From positions 186,001 to 250,000 of the forward strand of contig JANQKC010000021.1 of assembly GCA_028281325.1 (NCBI GenBank): a stretch of 64,000 nucleotides of DNA, read 5' to 3'. Shown here piece after piece: positions 44,170 to 53,189 of the stretch. The stretch's first letter is position 1, and every line of letters begins with the position of its first letter. This DNA is from Alphaproteobacteria bacterium. Lineage in GTDB: Bacteria; Pseudomonadota; Alphaproteobacteria; UBA8366. Position numbers and translations under genes: made by a program. Below the pieces are notes generated by a model. It searched no databases and was not told where the DNA came from. It saw nothing but the letters and a program-made list of their open reading frames with translations.

Positions 44170-44378
44170 GTTTCCCTCTTTGCTAAACGTTCGTCAAACT
44201 TGCGCCAACGACAATACGCCACAATCCAAAGAAACAGCGCCGAGCCGAAGATCGGCAAAAGCAAAAGTAACACCAACGCCTGTGGCAATCCGACGCGAAG
44301 ACAAAATCGAAGTGCCGGCATACTTAAAACAATGAAAGTGATCATCGTCTTAAACGCCAGGGTACTCGGATCAAGCAT
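44166..44378 (-). CDS. Small membrane protein, two-helix
   Basis: A 70-residue protein with two hydrophobic segments (FKTMITFIVLSMPALRFCL and ALVLLLLLPIFGSALFLWIV). RVGLPQALVLLLLLPIFG matches the position of RVGYSAAWTLIMAVPLLN in the next protein, so they look like a diverged tandem pair. Translationally coupled to it by ATGA. Function unknown. Confidence 0.6.
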   Translation of the reverse strand: MLDPSTLAFKTMITFIVLSMPALRFCLRVGLPQALVLLLLLPIFGSALFLWIVAYCRWRKFDERLAKRET

Positions 44379-44645
44379 GATCCTACTCTTCCTTCCGAAA
44401 TCCTTGGAAAATCAGCCTGCTTAAAACTAGTTCTGCATAGTCTCAATTTCAACCTTCGATTATTTTTACCCGATTCCGTCTTCCGCTTACGCCATCACTC
44501 TTGCGCTGGCCGCAGACTGTGCAGCGGTAAGCCAAGCTTAGAGGTGCAATCACAATTCATCTCCGACCGTTGCCTAGCCACGCACTCGATCTAGCCTCAT
44601 AGCGGTCCGCCTAACCATACCGATTTGCCATGAAGGAGAATCTGC

Positions 44646-45392
44646 ATGGCCAGACGAGCCGATTCTTTTTTCACCCGCACCCTCGCCTGCGTGGCGGTCC
44701 TTGCCCTCGGCGGATGCCTAACCGCGCAGTATCCGGTGACCAAACGCGCGCCGGGCGCGGAGGCGCTGATCACCTTCGAGGATGCCGCCTTGCGCAACGC
44801 CAAGGTGGTGCGCATCCATCATCTCGACGCCTTCGAACATGTCGCCTATGCGCGGTTCGAGACCGACCGACTCACCCTGGAGGCGGTGTATGACACGGCG
44901 CTGGGCGAGGGTCTGGCGCTGCAATACGACTATTGGATGTCGCGGATGGCCGATACGTGGAACGCCCTGCGCGGCCGAGAAAAGGCCTGGGGCGCGAAGG
45001 TGACCCTGGCGGCGCGGCACAGCGGCGTCGACTTCCAGCCCTTCCGTCTCGCCGACGGGCGGCAATGCGCCGGGTTCAATTCGGAATGGGATTTCGATGT
45101 CCGCGACTCGTTCGGGCGGCCGACCCGCGTCTTCTTCGGTTATGTCTGCGCCAAGCCCGGCGCCACGGTGTCGGAACGGCGTCTCGCCGAAATTCTGGCG
45201 GGCGTGCGCATCGATCCGCGGGCGGGCGAAACATACGTGCCGGTGCGCACGCAGCGCAGCGTCGACCAGATCGCCTTCAACACCGCGGTCGGCGCGGACG
45301 GCTCCGCCACCGGGAACCAGGAATTCCCGTTCAATTTCGGCACGACAATCGACGAGAATGACGGCGACGACGGCGGCGATTACAGCGGCTGA
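44646..45392 (+). CDS. Hypothetical lipoprotein
   Basis: A 248-residue secreted protein. A basic N-terminus and hydrophobic stretch lead to the lipobox LALGGC, with the acylated Cys at position 24, so it is predicted to be outer- or inner-membrane anchored. The mature part has no domain that I recognise, and the tail is rich in acidic residues and glycine. The ribosome-binding site AAGGAG lies upstream of ATG 44646. It converges on rlmN. Confidence 0.8.
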   Translation: MARRADSFFTRTLACVAVLALGGCLTAQYPVTKRAPGAEALITFEDAALRNAKVVRIHHLDAFEHVAYARFETDRLTLEAVYDTALGEGLALQYDYWMSRMADTWNALRGREKAWGAKVTLAARHSGVDFQPFRLADGRQCAGFNSEWDFDVRDSFGRPTRVFFGYVCAKPGATVSERRLAEILAGVRIDPRAGETYVPVRTQRSVDQIAFNTAVGADGSATGNQEFPFNFGTTIDENDGDDGGDYSG

Positions 45393-45406
45393 TACGGACT
45401 TAAGGG

Positions 45407-46564
45407 CTAGAGCGCGCCCGCCATGCCGGTCTTCTGGCCCTTGGCGCGCACGCTGTCGCTCTTGAGCTGGCCGCAGGCGGCGAGGATGTCGCGGCCGCGC
45501 GGGGTGCGCACGGTCACGAAATAGCCGGCGCGCTGCACGATATCGGAAAAACGGTCGATCGCGGCCTGCTCCGAACAGTCATAGGCCACGCCGGGCCACG
45601 GGTTGAACGGGATCAGGTTGATCTTGGCCGGGATGCCCTGGATCAGCCGCGCCAGTTCGCGCGCATCCGCCGCTGAATCGTTCACGCCCTTCAGCATCAC
45701 GTATTCGAAGGTGATGCGCCGCGCGTTGCTGAGCCCGGTATAGGCGCGGCAGGCGTCCAGCAGGTCGGCGATCGGGTATTTGCGGTTGATCGGCACCAAC
45801 TCATCGCGCAGGTCGTCGCGCACCGCGTGCAGCGAAATCGCCAGCATGACGCCGATCTCCGCCCCGCAGCGGTGGATCATCGGCACCACGCCCGAGGTGG
45901 ACAGCGTGATCTTGCGCCGCGAGATCGCCAGCCCTTCCGGGTCCATCGCGATCTTGAGCGCCTTCTTCACATTCTCGAAATTGTACAGCGGCTCGCCCAT
46001 CCCCATCATCACGATGTTGGTGAGCTGCCGGTCTTCCGACGGCGACGGCCATTCGCCGAAGGCGTCGCGCGCCAGCATGATCTGGCCGACGATTTCCCGC
46101 GCCTCCAGATTGCGCACCAGTTTCTGCGTGCCGGTGTGGCAGAAGCTGCAGGTCAGCGTGCAGCCGACCTGGCTGGAAACGCAGAGCGTGCCGCGGTCGG
46201 TCTCCGGGATATGGACGGTTTCCGCTTCCTGCGCGTCGTCGAACCGGACCAGCCACTTGCGGGTGCCGTCGGTCGAGCGCTGCTCGGTGTTCACGCCCAG
46301 ACGGTCGATCCGGAAGCGGTCGGCCAGGTCGGCGCGCAGCCCCTTCGACAGGTTGGTCATGGCGTCGAAATCGGTGACGCCCCGGTTATAAATCCATTGG
46401 AAGACCTGCCGGGCGCGGAACGGCTTCACGTCCAGCGGCGCCAGCGCATCCGCCAGATCCTCGCGGTCCATTCCCATCAGGTTCGCACGGGAATCCGCCG
46501 GCGCACCCGCCGCGGCCGGGCCGCCGGGCATGAAATCCTGCAACGTGGGGACGGTTTCGCTCAT
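45407..46564 (-). CDS. rlmN: 23S rRNA (adenine-C2)-methyltransferase, dual rRNA/tRNA
   Basis: A 385-residue radical-SAM enzyme that methylates C2 of A2503 in 23S rRNA and A37 of some tRNAs. The 4Fe-4S cluster cysteines lie in [12 protein letters not shown] (Cys135, 139, 142), and the C-terminal AACGQL carries the Cys that is methylated during catalysis. [10 protein letters not shown] and [10 protein letters not shown] are family motifs. The N-terminal region has the usual RNA-binding extension. Length normal. Confidence 0.97.
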   Translation of the reverse strand: MSETVPTLQDFMPGGPAAAGAPADSRANLMGMDREDLADALAPLDVKPFRARQVFQWIYNRGVTDFDAMTNLSKGLRADLADRFRIDRLGVNTEQRSTDGTRKWLVRFDDAQEAETVHIPETDRGTLCVSSQVGCTLTCSFCHTGTQKLVRNLEAREIVGQIMLARDAFGEWPSPSEDRQLTNIVMMGMGEPLYNFENVKKALKIAMDPEGLAISRRKITLSTSGVVPMIHRCGAEIGVMLAISLHAVRDDLRDELVPINRKYPIADLLDACRAYTGLSNARRITFEYVMLKGVNDSAADARELARLIQGIPAKINLIPFNPWPGVAYDCSEQAAIDRFSDIVQRAGYFVTVRTPRGRDILAACGQLKSDSVRAKGQKTGMAGAL

Positions 46565-46655
46565 ACCGCGATGATATAGGCGGGAAAGGGCCCGCCGCCA
46601 ATGGTTTATCGCGACGCGTGCGGATCGTTCCGGCTAGTCCGTCCGATACATTCCG

Positions 46656-47915
46656 TTAGAAACGGTCGATCCGGTAGGGGGTCATGTCGACGTCGAGCGT
46701 CTCGCCCGCGATCAGCCCAGCCAGGATTTCCCCGGTCTTGGGCGCCATCGTCAGCCCCGTGTGGCCGTGGCCGAAGGCGGCGTAGAGGTTCTCGAATCCG
46801 GGGATGTCGCCGAGGAAGGGCACCGAGTCCGGCGTCGACGGCCGGGGCCCCATCCATTCGACCGTGTCGTCGACGTTGATATCGGGGAACATCCGTTTTA
46901 CGAGCCGCGCGAAGACCTGCGCCCGGCGATAGTCCGGCGGGGCGTCGACGCCCGCGAATTCGGCGGTGCCCGCGCAGCGCACCCCGGCATTCATCGAGCT
47001 GACGACGAACTTGCCGTCCACATTCATGATCGCGTTGTTCAGGACCACGCCGGGGTCGCGGAACACCAGATGATAACCGCGCTCGGCTTCGAGCGCGCAG
47101 GTGACGCCCAGCCCGGACAGCAGCTTACCCGACCAGGCGCCCATCGCGACGACCACCCGCTTTGCCGGGACCGCCCCGGCATCGGTCTCGATCCGCCACG
47201 CACCATCGGCTTCGGGCGCCAGCCGGTCGATGGAACAGCGGCGGAAGTCGACGCCCATCGACTGCGCCTTCTCCGCCAGCGCCTTGCCGATCCCGCCGGG
47301 ATCGAGCGCGCGCCCCTGCTGCTTGATCAGGACCGCCGCCTCGAATTCCGGCGACAGGGCCGGTTCCACCTCGCGCAGCGCATCGCCCTTCACCACCTCG
47401 AGGGGGACCTGACGGTCGCGCCGCATGCGCCAGCCCAGCGCCGAGAGGTCCGCGTCCGCCGCGTTCTTGTAAACATGCACATAGACGCCGTCGCGGATCA
47501 GGTCTTCGCGGCCGGTCCCCGCGATATGCCGCCGGTAGATATCCAACGTCGGGCGGGTCAACGCCATCATGGCATCGGCGATCGCGTCCAACCCGTCGCG
47601 CCGGGCCGCGCGCAGGAAGCGCACGCCCCACGGCAGGAAGGTCGGCAGATAGCCGAGGCGGAGGGCGATCGGCCCCTCCGGGTCGATCAGCCATTTCGGC
47701 ACGCTTTTCCACAATCCCGGCATCGATTGCGGCACGCAGGACCAGGGCGACAGCGACCCGGCATTGCCGTAACTCGCGCCTTCCGCCGGCGGGTTGCGGT
47801 CGAGCAGCGCCACCGTGAAGCCGCGCTCCCGTAGCGACAGGGCGGTACAGATGCCAACGATGCCGGCCCCCAGCACCGTCACGTCGGCAGGTTCACTCGA
47901 CTCGTTTTCCGTCAT
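46656..47915 (-). CDS. dadA: FAD-dependent D-amino acid dehydrogenase-like protein
   Basis: A 419-residue flavoprotein of the DAO family. VTVLGAGIVGICTALSLRE is the FAD dinucleotide motif, and YGNAGSLSPWSCVPQSMPG, PTLDIYRRHI, RVVVAMGAWSGKLLSGLG and HGHTGLTMAPKTGEIL follow DadA. It would oxidise a D-amino acid and pass electrons to the respiratory chain. A candidate promoter lies just upstream (47953-47981), and a GGGGAG ribosome-binding site precedes ATG 47915. The substrate may not be D-alanine. Confidence 0.88.
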   Translation of the reverse strand: MTENESSEPADVTVLGAGIVGICTALSLRERGFTVALLDRNPPAEGASYGNAGSLSPWSCVPQSMPGLWKSVPKWLIDPEGPIALRLGYLPTFLPWGVRFLRAARRDGLDAIADAMMALTRPTLDIYRRHIAGTGREDLIRDGVYVHVYKNAADADLSALGWRMRRDRQVPLEVVKGDALREVEPALSPEFEAAVLIKQQGRALDPGGIGKALAEKAQSMGVDFRRCSIDRLAPEADGAWRIETDAGAVPAKRVVVAMGAWSGKLLSGLGVTCALEAERGYHLVFRDPGVVLNNAIMNVDGKFVVSSMNAGVRCAGTAEFAGVDAPPDYRRAQVFARLVKRMFPDINVDDTVEWMGPRPSTPDSVPFLGDIPGFENLYAAFGHGHTGLTMAPKTGEILAGLIAGETLDVDMTPYRIDRF

Positions 47916-47952
47916 CGCGGCCGCTCCCCCTCAAACATCAGCATTAACCTCA

Positions 47953-47981
47953 ATTGTTCGCTTTTGCGGACGCGTTGACAA
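47953..47981 (-). promoter_or_regulatory. Candidate sigma70-type promoter of the dadA-like gene
   Basis: On the minus strand TTGTCA (47981-47976) is followed after exactly 17 bases by AACAAT (47958-47953), 37 bases before the ATG at 47915. Matches to consensus are 5 of 6 and 4 of 6. Confidence 0.4.
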
Positions 47982-48363
47982 ATCCGCCGCATGGATCGCA
48001 CCGCCCATCGGCTGCCGGTTGAACTCAGAGGAGCTGCTTGTTACCTTTCACCCTGATCCCGAGGGTGGCAGCCTGGCTTATCGGCCGGATGGGAACAATA
48101 AACGCCGTCCCGGTGGTGGATGTGTTGCGGTGGGACGCGCCGTACTTGCCGGATGATCATAGTCCGGTCCTGGAACACGTCTCTTGGATGCCGATGCGCT
48201 TGTCGCAGGACGATTGTCCCGGATCCCTTAAACCGCCAAAAATCTAACTTAATCGACACGGGCGCGATCCGCGCGCGGTGTCGTTGTTCGGCGGGCCTTC
48301 ATCCGAAAGTGCGCTGGCCGAGCATTACGACGGTGAACAATAAGAGCCCGAGGAGGCAAACCT
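47982..48363. other. Intergenic region between dadA-like and betaine-synthesis genes
   Basis: About 380 bases with no recognisable gene. It should carry the promoter for the plus-strand GSMT/SDMT genes. A strong AGGAGG ribosome-binding site ends the region before GTG 48364. Short frames (for example 48038-48247) match nothing that I know. Confidence 0.45.
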
Positions 48364-49170
48364 GTGGAAACCACGACCAACGATAGCGAAACCCTGGCGG
48401 TTGCCGCGGATCAGCGTGGGACGGACCTGTATCAAGAGCAGTATGTCCAATCCTTCGTCGAAAAATGGGATGAATTGATCGACTGGGAGGCCCGGGCCGA
48501 GGGAGAAGGACAGTTTTTCATCGATATCTTGAAAGCGCGCGGGAAGGAAAAGATTCTCGACGTCGCCACCGGCACCGGTTTCCACTCGATCCAATTGCTA
48601 AAGGCGGGGTTCGACGTCACCAGCGCCGACGGCAATGCGGAAATGCTTTCCAAGGCGTTCGAGAACGCCCGCGACCGCAACATGGTCCTTCATACCGCGC
48701 ATGCCGATTGGCGGTGGCTCAACAAGGATATCCACGGCAAATACGACGCCATTATCTGCCTCGGCAACTCGTTCACGCATTTGTTCGACGAACAAGACCG
48801 TCGACGGGCGCTTGCCGAATTCTACGCCGCGTTGCGCTGGGACGGCATCCTGATCATCGATCAACGCAATTACGACGGCATCCTGGACAACGGCTTCTCC
48901 TCGAAGCACAAATACTATTATTGCGGCGATAAGGTTTCCGCCGAACCCGAATCCATCGACGAAAAACTCGCCCGCTTCCGTTACTCGTTTCCCGACGGGT
49001 CGCAATATCACCTGAACTTGTTTCCGTTGCGGAAGGCCTACATGCGCAAGTTGATCTCGGAAGTCGGGTTCCAGCGAACCAAGACATACGGGGATTTTCA
49101 GGAAACCTATCAAGAGAACGAGCCGGACTTTTTCGTCCACGTCGCAGAGAAGACGCATCGTGTCCCGTAG
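48364..49170 (+). CDS. gsmt: Glycine/sarcosine N-methyltransferase
   Basis: A 268-residue SAM-dependent enzyme that methylates glycine to sarcosine and sarcosine to dimethylglycine, the first two steps of glycine-betaine synthesis from glycine. The N-terminal YQEQYVQSFVEKWDELIDW and motif I ILDVATGTGFHS (64-75) follow the Ectothiorhodospira-type GSMT, as does the length. The start is GTG 48364 with AGGAGG in front. It overlaps SDMT by 11 bases. Product: an osmoprotectant, so expression is probably salt-responsive (inference). Confidence 0.92.
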   Translation: METTTNDSETLAVAADQRGTDLYQEQYVQSFVEKWDELIDWEARAEGEGQFFIDILKARGKEKILDVATGTGFHSIQLLKAGFDVTSADGNAEMLSKAFENARDRNMVLHTAHADWRWLNKDIHGKYDAIICLGNSFTHLFDEQDRRRALAEFYAALRWDGILIIDQRNYDGILDNGFSSKHKYYYCGDKVSAEPESIDEKLARFRYSFPDGSQYHLNLFPLRKAYMRKLISEVGFQRTKTYGDFQETYQENEPDFFVHVAEKTHRVP

Positions 49171-49996
49171 ATCGCGCGCCGTCGCGGAAGCCGAGACCTA
49201 TTACGACAGCGCGGCGGCCGACGCCTTCTATCGAAACATCTGGGGCGGCGAAGACCTCCACCTCGGCATCTATGCCCGCCCCGACGAGGACATCGGCACG
49301 GCGAGCCGCCGAACCGTGGATACGATGGCGGGGCAATTGCCAGACCTGGGGCCGAAGCGCACCGTGATCGACCTGGGGTCCGGGTATGGCGGCTCGGCGC
49401 GCGTTCTGGCGGCGCAGCATCGCGCCCGCGTAACCTGCCTGAACCTCAGCGAGACGCAAAACGAACTGAACCGCGCCCGCAACGACGCGGCCGGTCTGTC
49501 GGACCTCGTCACGGTCGTCCACGGCAGTTTCGAGGATATTCCCGAACCGGCGGCGACATTCGATGTGGCGTGGTCGCAGGACGCCATCCTGCACAGCGGC
49601 AACCGGACCCGGGTCTTGGACGAGGTCCGCCGTGTCTTGAAACCGGGCGGACGGTTCATCTTTACCGATCCGATGCAGGCCGACGATTGTCCGCCCGGCG
49701 TCCTGCAGCCGATCCTCGAGAGAATTCACCTCGACTCGTTTGCGTCCTTTTCCTTTTACCGCGAGGAATTGTCCAAACGTGGGTTCACGGAGATTTCCGT
49801 TACGCCGCTGACCTCCCACCTACGGACGCATTATGCCCGGGTCGGCGAGGATCTGAGAGCGCGTTACGACGAGATCGTCGGCCTATCGGGACGCGACTAC
49901 GTCGACGCCATGCTCGCCGGCCTGGCGCGCTGGGTCGATGGGGCGGACAAGGGGTATCTCACCTGGGGAATCCTGCATTTCATGAAAGCGGCTTAA
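49160..49996 (+). CDS. sdmt: Sarcosine/dimethylglycine N-methyltransferase
   Basis: A 278-residue SAM-dependent enzyme that carries out the later methylations to glycine betaine. FYRNIWGGEDLHLGIY, VIDLGSGYGGSARVLA (69-84), AWSQDAILHSGNR, FTDPMQADDCPPGVLQPIL and YLTWGILHF match SDMT enzymes of halophiles closely. The start is GTG 49160, inside the end of the GSMT gene, giving tight coupling. The pair is complete for betaine synthesis de novo. Confidence 0.94.
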   Translation: MSRRSRAVAEAETYYDSAAADAFYRNIWGGEDLHLGIYARPDEDIGTASRRTVDTMAGQLPDLGPKRTVIDLGSGYGGSARVLAAQHRARVTCLNLSETQNELNRARNDAAGLSDLVTVVHGSFEDIPEPAATFDVAWSQDAILHSGNRTRVLDEVRRVLKPGGRFIFTDPMQADDCPPGVLQPILERIHLDSFASFSFYREELSKRGFTEISVTPLTSHLRTHYARVGEDLRARYDEIVGLSGRDYVDAMLAGLARWVDGADKGYLTWGILHFMKAA

Positions 49997-50044
49997 CCGG
50001 GCACGCTCGCGGCTCCCCAACCATGTTGGCCGGGCAAAGCCCTG

Positions 50045-50950
50045 GTGGCGCACCACCGAGCAATCGAACCGATGCCAAGCTACGCCCTCCGAAAAGCCGC
50101 GTGCCACGTCTTGCCGGACCGCTGGTTCGCCATGTTGATGTATCTGAAACATCACGGCCGCCTGCCGCGCACGCCGCCCGTGTCCTTTACCGAACGCGTC
50201 GCCGCACGCCTCGGATCGCCGGAGATGGCGCGGGTTCAGGACTATTGCGACAAACGGGCCGTCCGCGACCTCGTGGCCCCGAAGATCGGCGCGAACCATC
50301 TCGTGCCCTTGCACGCGACCGCCGACCGGCTGACACGGGATGTCTGGGACCGCCTGCCCGACGCCTTCATGATGAAGCCCAATCACGGCAGCGGCTGGTT
50401 CCGCATGGTGCGCGACAAATCGGCGGAGGACTTCGACGCCCTCGTGGCGTTGTCCGACGGCTGGCTAAGCCAGAACTTCTATTACATCCGCCGCGAAACG
50501 CAGTACCGGCATATCGAGCCCTGTTTATTGTTCGAGAAAGCGTTGTTCTGGGACGGCGGCGACCGGTTGGTGGACTACAAGTTTCACTGCTTCCACGGCA
50601 AGATCGCCTATATCCAGGTCGTGATGCGTACACCGCACAAGTCCCGGCTGCTGTTCGACGCCGACTGGAACCGGCTTAACGTCCGCAACAAGTACCCGAA
50701 CGAAGCCGCCTTCCCGCGGCCGCCGCAACTTGGCGAGATGCGGTCGATCGCGGAGACCCTATCGGCCGGTTTCGACTATGTCAGGGTCGATCTGTTCAAC
50801 GTGCCGGAGGGTGTGTTTTTCGCCGAACTGACCTTCACCCCCGATGTCGGCGCGGACGGCTTCGACCCGATGGCATTCGACGACTTCCTCGGCGCGCTGT
50901 GGGCCGGAACGGTGGAGGCTTCAGTGTCGGAAATGGCGGCGTGGCGGTGA
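50045..50950 (+). CDS. TupA-like ATP-grasp protein
   Basis: About 301 residues. DAFMMKPNHGSGWFRMV is the ATP-grasp nucleotide loop, and VDYKFHCFHGKIAYIQV and RVDLFNVPEGVFFAELTF give the metal/ligand-binding strands of the TupA-like family, found in capsule and teichuronopeptide loci, where members are thought to ligate amino acids to sugars or peptides. The start is GTG 50045 or ATG 50072. It follows SDMT by 48 bases, but a functional link to betaine is not evident. Confidence 0.85.
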   Translation: MAHHRAIEPMPSYALRKAACHVLPDRWFAMLMYLKHHGRLPRTPPVSFTERVAARLGSPEMARVQDYCDKRAVRDLVAPKIGANHLVPLHATADRLTRDVWDRLPDAFMMKPNHGSGWFRMVRDKSAEDFDALVALSDGWLSQNFYYIRRETQYRHIEPCLLFEKALFWDGGDRLVDYKFHCFHGKIAYIQVVMRTPHKSRLLFDADWNRLNVRNKYPNEAAFPRPPQLGEMRSIAETLSAGFDYVRVDLFNVPEGVFFAELTFTPDVGADGFDPMAFDDFLGALWAGTVEASVSEMAAWR

Positions 50951-50972
50951 AACCCGCCGCTCAACTGCGCGT

Positions 50973-51497
50973 CTAATTGACCTTACAGGCCTTGCCAATC
51001 GCCTGATACGCCTTGGTGAAGCCTTGCAGCGAGTAGGTGTCGGTCGTGCGGGTACCGCGCGAGGAGACGCCGGAAATGATCATCGTCGCGCCTCGCTTCA
51101 TCGCGCCGACGATTTCCTCGTCGTCCTTGGCCGACCGGCTCCACGCGGTGCCGCCGTCGGTGAACAGCGTGAACCGCTGACCGCCGATGCGCATCTGCAC
51201 CGTGCTGTCCTTCTTGAAGGTGTAGCCGGCGGCGAGGCTGACTTCGTTTATCCGTTTGTCCCACGGCCGGTGGGTCACGTAGGCGTAGATCGCGCCGCGT
51301 CGCGTGTAATTGCCTTCGTCCCGGATCGGCTGGCTCCAGATTGAACAGCCCACTTGGCCGTCCTCGGCGAAGGTCTGCGCGCCCCAATCGTTGTAGAGGC
51401 CCAACACCTTGTCCGCCGCGAAGGCCACCGCGGCCAGGGACGAGACGAAGACGACTACGAGAATGACAACCAAACTATGTCGACGCATTTCTTTCAT
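50973..51497 (-). CDS. Invasion-associated locus B (IalB)-like periplasmic protein
   Basis: About 174 residues with a signal peptide (hydrophobic VVILVVVFVSSLAAVAFA, cleavage about residue 27). The mature part has CSIWSQPIRDEGNYTRRG, INEVSLAAGYTFK, and FTDGGTAWSR, the pattern of IalB-family proteins, with Cys near the N- and C-terminus (GKACKVN). Many free-living alphaproteobacteria have several. The role outside pathogens is unknown. Confidence 0.88.
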   Translation of the reverse strand: MKEMRRHSLVVILVVVFVSSLAAVAFAADKVLGLYNDWGAQTFAEDGQVGCSIWSQPIRDEGNYTRRGAIYAYVTHRPWDKRINEVSLAAGYTFKKDSTVQMRIGGQRFTLFTDGGTAWSRSAKDDEEIVGAMKRGATMIISGVSSRGTRTTDTYSLQGFTKAYQAIGKACKVN

Positions 51498-51552
51498 GGC
51501 CTCTCATATAAGGAGTGCAACGGCGCTGCCAAGATGTTGATCTGTGGTTATT

Positions 51553-52089
51553 TCAAGGCGTCTCGTCGCGGCGCAGGATTTGGCCGCCGTGGACATGCGG
51601 CGGCAGGTCCTCCACGGGACCGCCGGGCGACGGCGGACGCGGCGGAAACCGGCCGAGCGTGAGCAGCCGGTCGTACATCAGGATCGCCCCCGCGACCCCC
51701 ACGTTGACGCAGAACTTCATCGGAATCTTCACCACATGGGAGCAGCGCGCGACCAACGGCGCCGACAGCGACCCCCGCTCCGGCCCCAGGACATAGGCCG
51801 CGCGCTTCGGATGGGTGAAACTGGGCAGGTCGATCGACTCGTCCAGCAGTTCGACGCCGACCAGCTCACAGCCGTGCGGCAGCTTTAACTCGGAAACCGA
51901 AGCGAACTCGTAAAGCGGCACGTGTTTCGCGGTGCCGGAGGTGTCGGATTTCTGGATTTCCCGCAGGTCCACGGCGGGCGCGATGGCGAATACGAAATCG
52001 GCCCCGAAGGCGTGCGCCGACCGGAACAGATTCCCCACATTCATCGGCTTGGAAATGCCTTCCACGCCCAATCCGAAAAAACCCCGCAT
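51553..52089 (-). CDS. SpoU/TrmH-family RNA 2'-O-methyltransferase
   Basis: About 178 residues from ATG 52089. Motif 1 PMNVGNLFRSAHAFGA, motif 2 AAYVLGPERGSLSAPL and motif 3 FCVNVGVAGAILMYDRL define the knotted SPOUT fold of SpoU enzymes. It lacks the N-terminal RNA-binding extension of RlmB and is closer to TrmL/TrmH size. Target rRNA or tRNA position unknown. The C-terminal tail is Pro-rich. Confidence 0.93.
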   Translation of the reverse strand: MRGFFGLGVEGISKPMNVGNLFRSAHAFGADFVFAIAPAVDLREIQKSDTSGTAKHVPLYEFASVSELKLPHGCELVGVELLDESIDLPSFTHPKRAAYVLGPERGSLSAPLVARCSHVVKIPMKFCVNVGVAGAILMYDRLLTLGRFPPRPPSPGGPVEDLPPHVHGGQILRRDETP

Positions 52090-52191
52090 AGCGCGCAAAC
52101 TTGCATAGCAGGAAGCGGCAAGGCAAGGTCTGCCGCGCGACCCATCCGATAAGACACGTCAAATTTTTGCGAGAAAAAGGAGCCCGCCGCG

Positions 52192-53172
52192 ATGCGCGCG
52201 ATGCGAATTCATGAATTGACCGGAATCGATGCCCTGCGCCTGGAAGAGGTTCCTTCGCCCACGCCGGGGCCGGGCGAGCTGCATGTGGCGATTCACGCCG
52301 CCGGGGTGAATTTCGCGGATACGCTGGTCGTCAAAGGGCAGTATCAGCACAAGGCCGAATTGCCCTTTACGCCGGGCATGGAGGCGGCAGGAGAAGTGCT
52401 CGCGGTCGGCGATGGCGTAACCGGTTTCGCCCCCGGCGACCGCGTGCTGGCGCCGATGCGCATCGGGGCCTATGCGGAGGAAGCGCTGCTCGACGCGCGC
52501 CACGCGGTGCGCATGCCCGACGGCATGGACTACGCCGCCGGCGCGGCCTTCCCGATCGCCTACGGGACCAGCCATCTGGCGCTGACCCACCGCACCAAAT
52601 TGCAGGCCGGGCAGGTTCTCCTCGTGCTGGGCGCGTCCGGCGGGGTCGGGCTGACCGCCGTGGAAGTGGGCAAGGCGTTGGGCGCCACGGTCATCGCCTG
52701 CGCCAGCAGCGCCGAAAAACTCGCCATCGCCGAGGCGCATGGCGCGGATCACCTGATCAACTACACGACCGAGGACATCCGGGCTCGCGTCAACGACCTG
52801 ACCGGCGGCGTCGATACGGTCTACGACCCGGTCGGCGGCGATGCCGCCGCGGCCGCGCTGCGCTGCCTGAACTATGAGGGCAACTTCATCACGCTCGGCT
52901 TCGCCAGCGGCACGATCCCGCAGTTCGCCGCCAATTACCTGTTGGTCAAGAACATCTCGGCCGTGGGCTATTCCTTCAGCACCTACCGCTTCGAGCAACC
53001 GGAAACCATGCGCCGCACGCTGGATGAAATCTGCGCCTGGTACATGGACGGCAAACTGAAGCCGCATATCAGCTTCACCTTCCCGCTGGAAGAAACCCCG
53101 GCGGCGCTGCAGGCGCTGGTCGACCGGAAGTCGACCGGTAAGGTCATCGTGGCGGTGCGCGACGGCGGCTAG
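52192..53172 (+). CDS. NADPH:quinone oxidoreductase family protein
   Basis: A 326-residue MDR-superfamily enzyme without the zinc ligands of alcohol dehydrogenases. PGPGELHVAIHAAGVNFADTL, PGMEAAGEVLAVG, LLVLGASGGVGLTAVEVGKALGA-type NADPH loop and DTVYDPVGGDAA follow QorA-like proteins. It reduces quinones or enoyl compounds in the cytosol. A GGAG box lies 9 bases before ATG 52192. Confidence 0.93.
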   Translation: MRAMRIHELTGIDALRLEEVPSPTPGPGELHVAIHAAGVNFADTLVVKGQYQHKAELPFTPGMEAAGEVLAVGDGVTGFAPGDRVLAPMRIGAYAEEALLDARHAVRMPDGMDYAAGAAFPIAYGTSHLALTHRTKLQAGQVLLVLGASGGVGLTAVEVGKALGATVIACASSAEKLAIAEAHGADHLINYTTEDIRARVNDLTGGVDTVYDPVGGDAAAAALRCLNYEGNFITLGFASGTIPQFAANYLLVKNISAVGYSFSTYRFEQPETMRRTLDEICAWYMDGKLKPHISFTFPLEETPAALQALVDRKSTGKVIVAVRDGG

Positions 53173-53189
53173 CGTCTTACTTCAACCCA

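Noticed and set aside
42751-44424. 557-codon plus-strand open frame opposite argG
   Set aside because: Antisense shadow of high-GC argG and the small membrane genes. The low-complexity composition has no recognisable fold.
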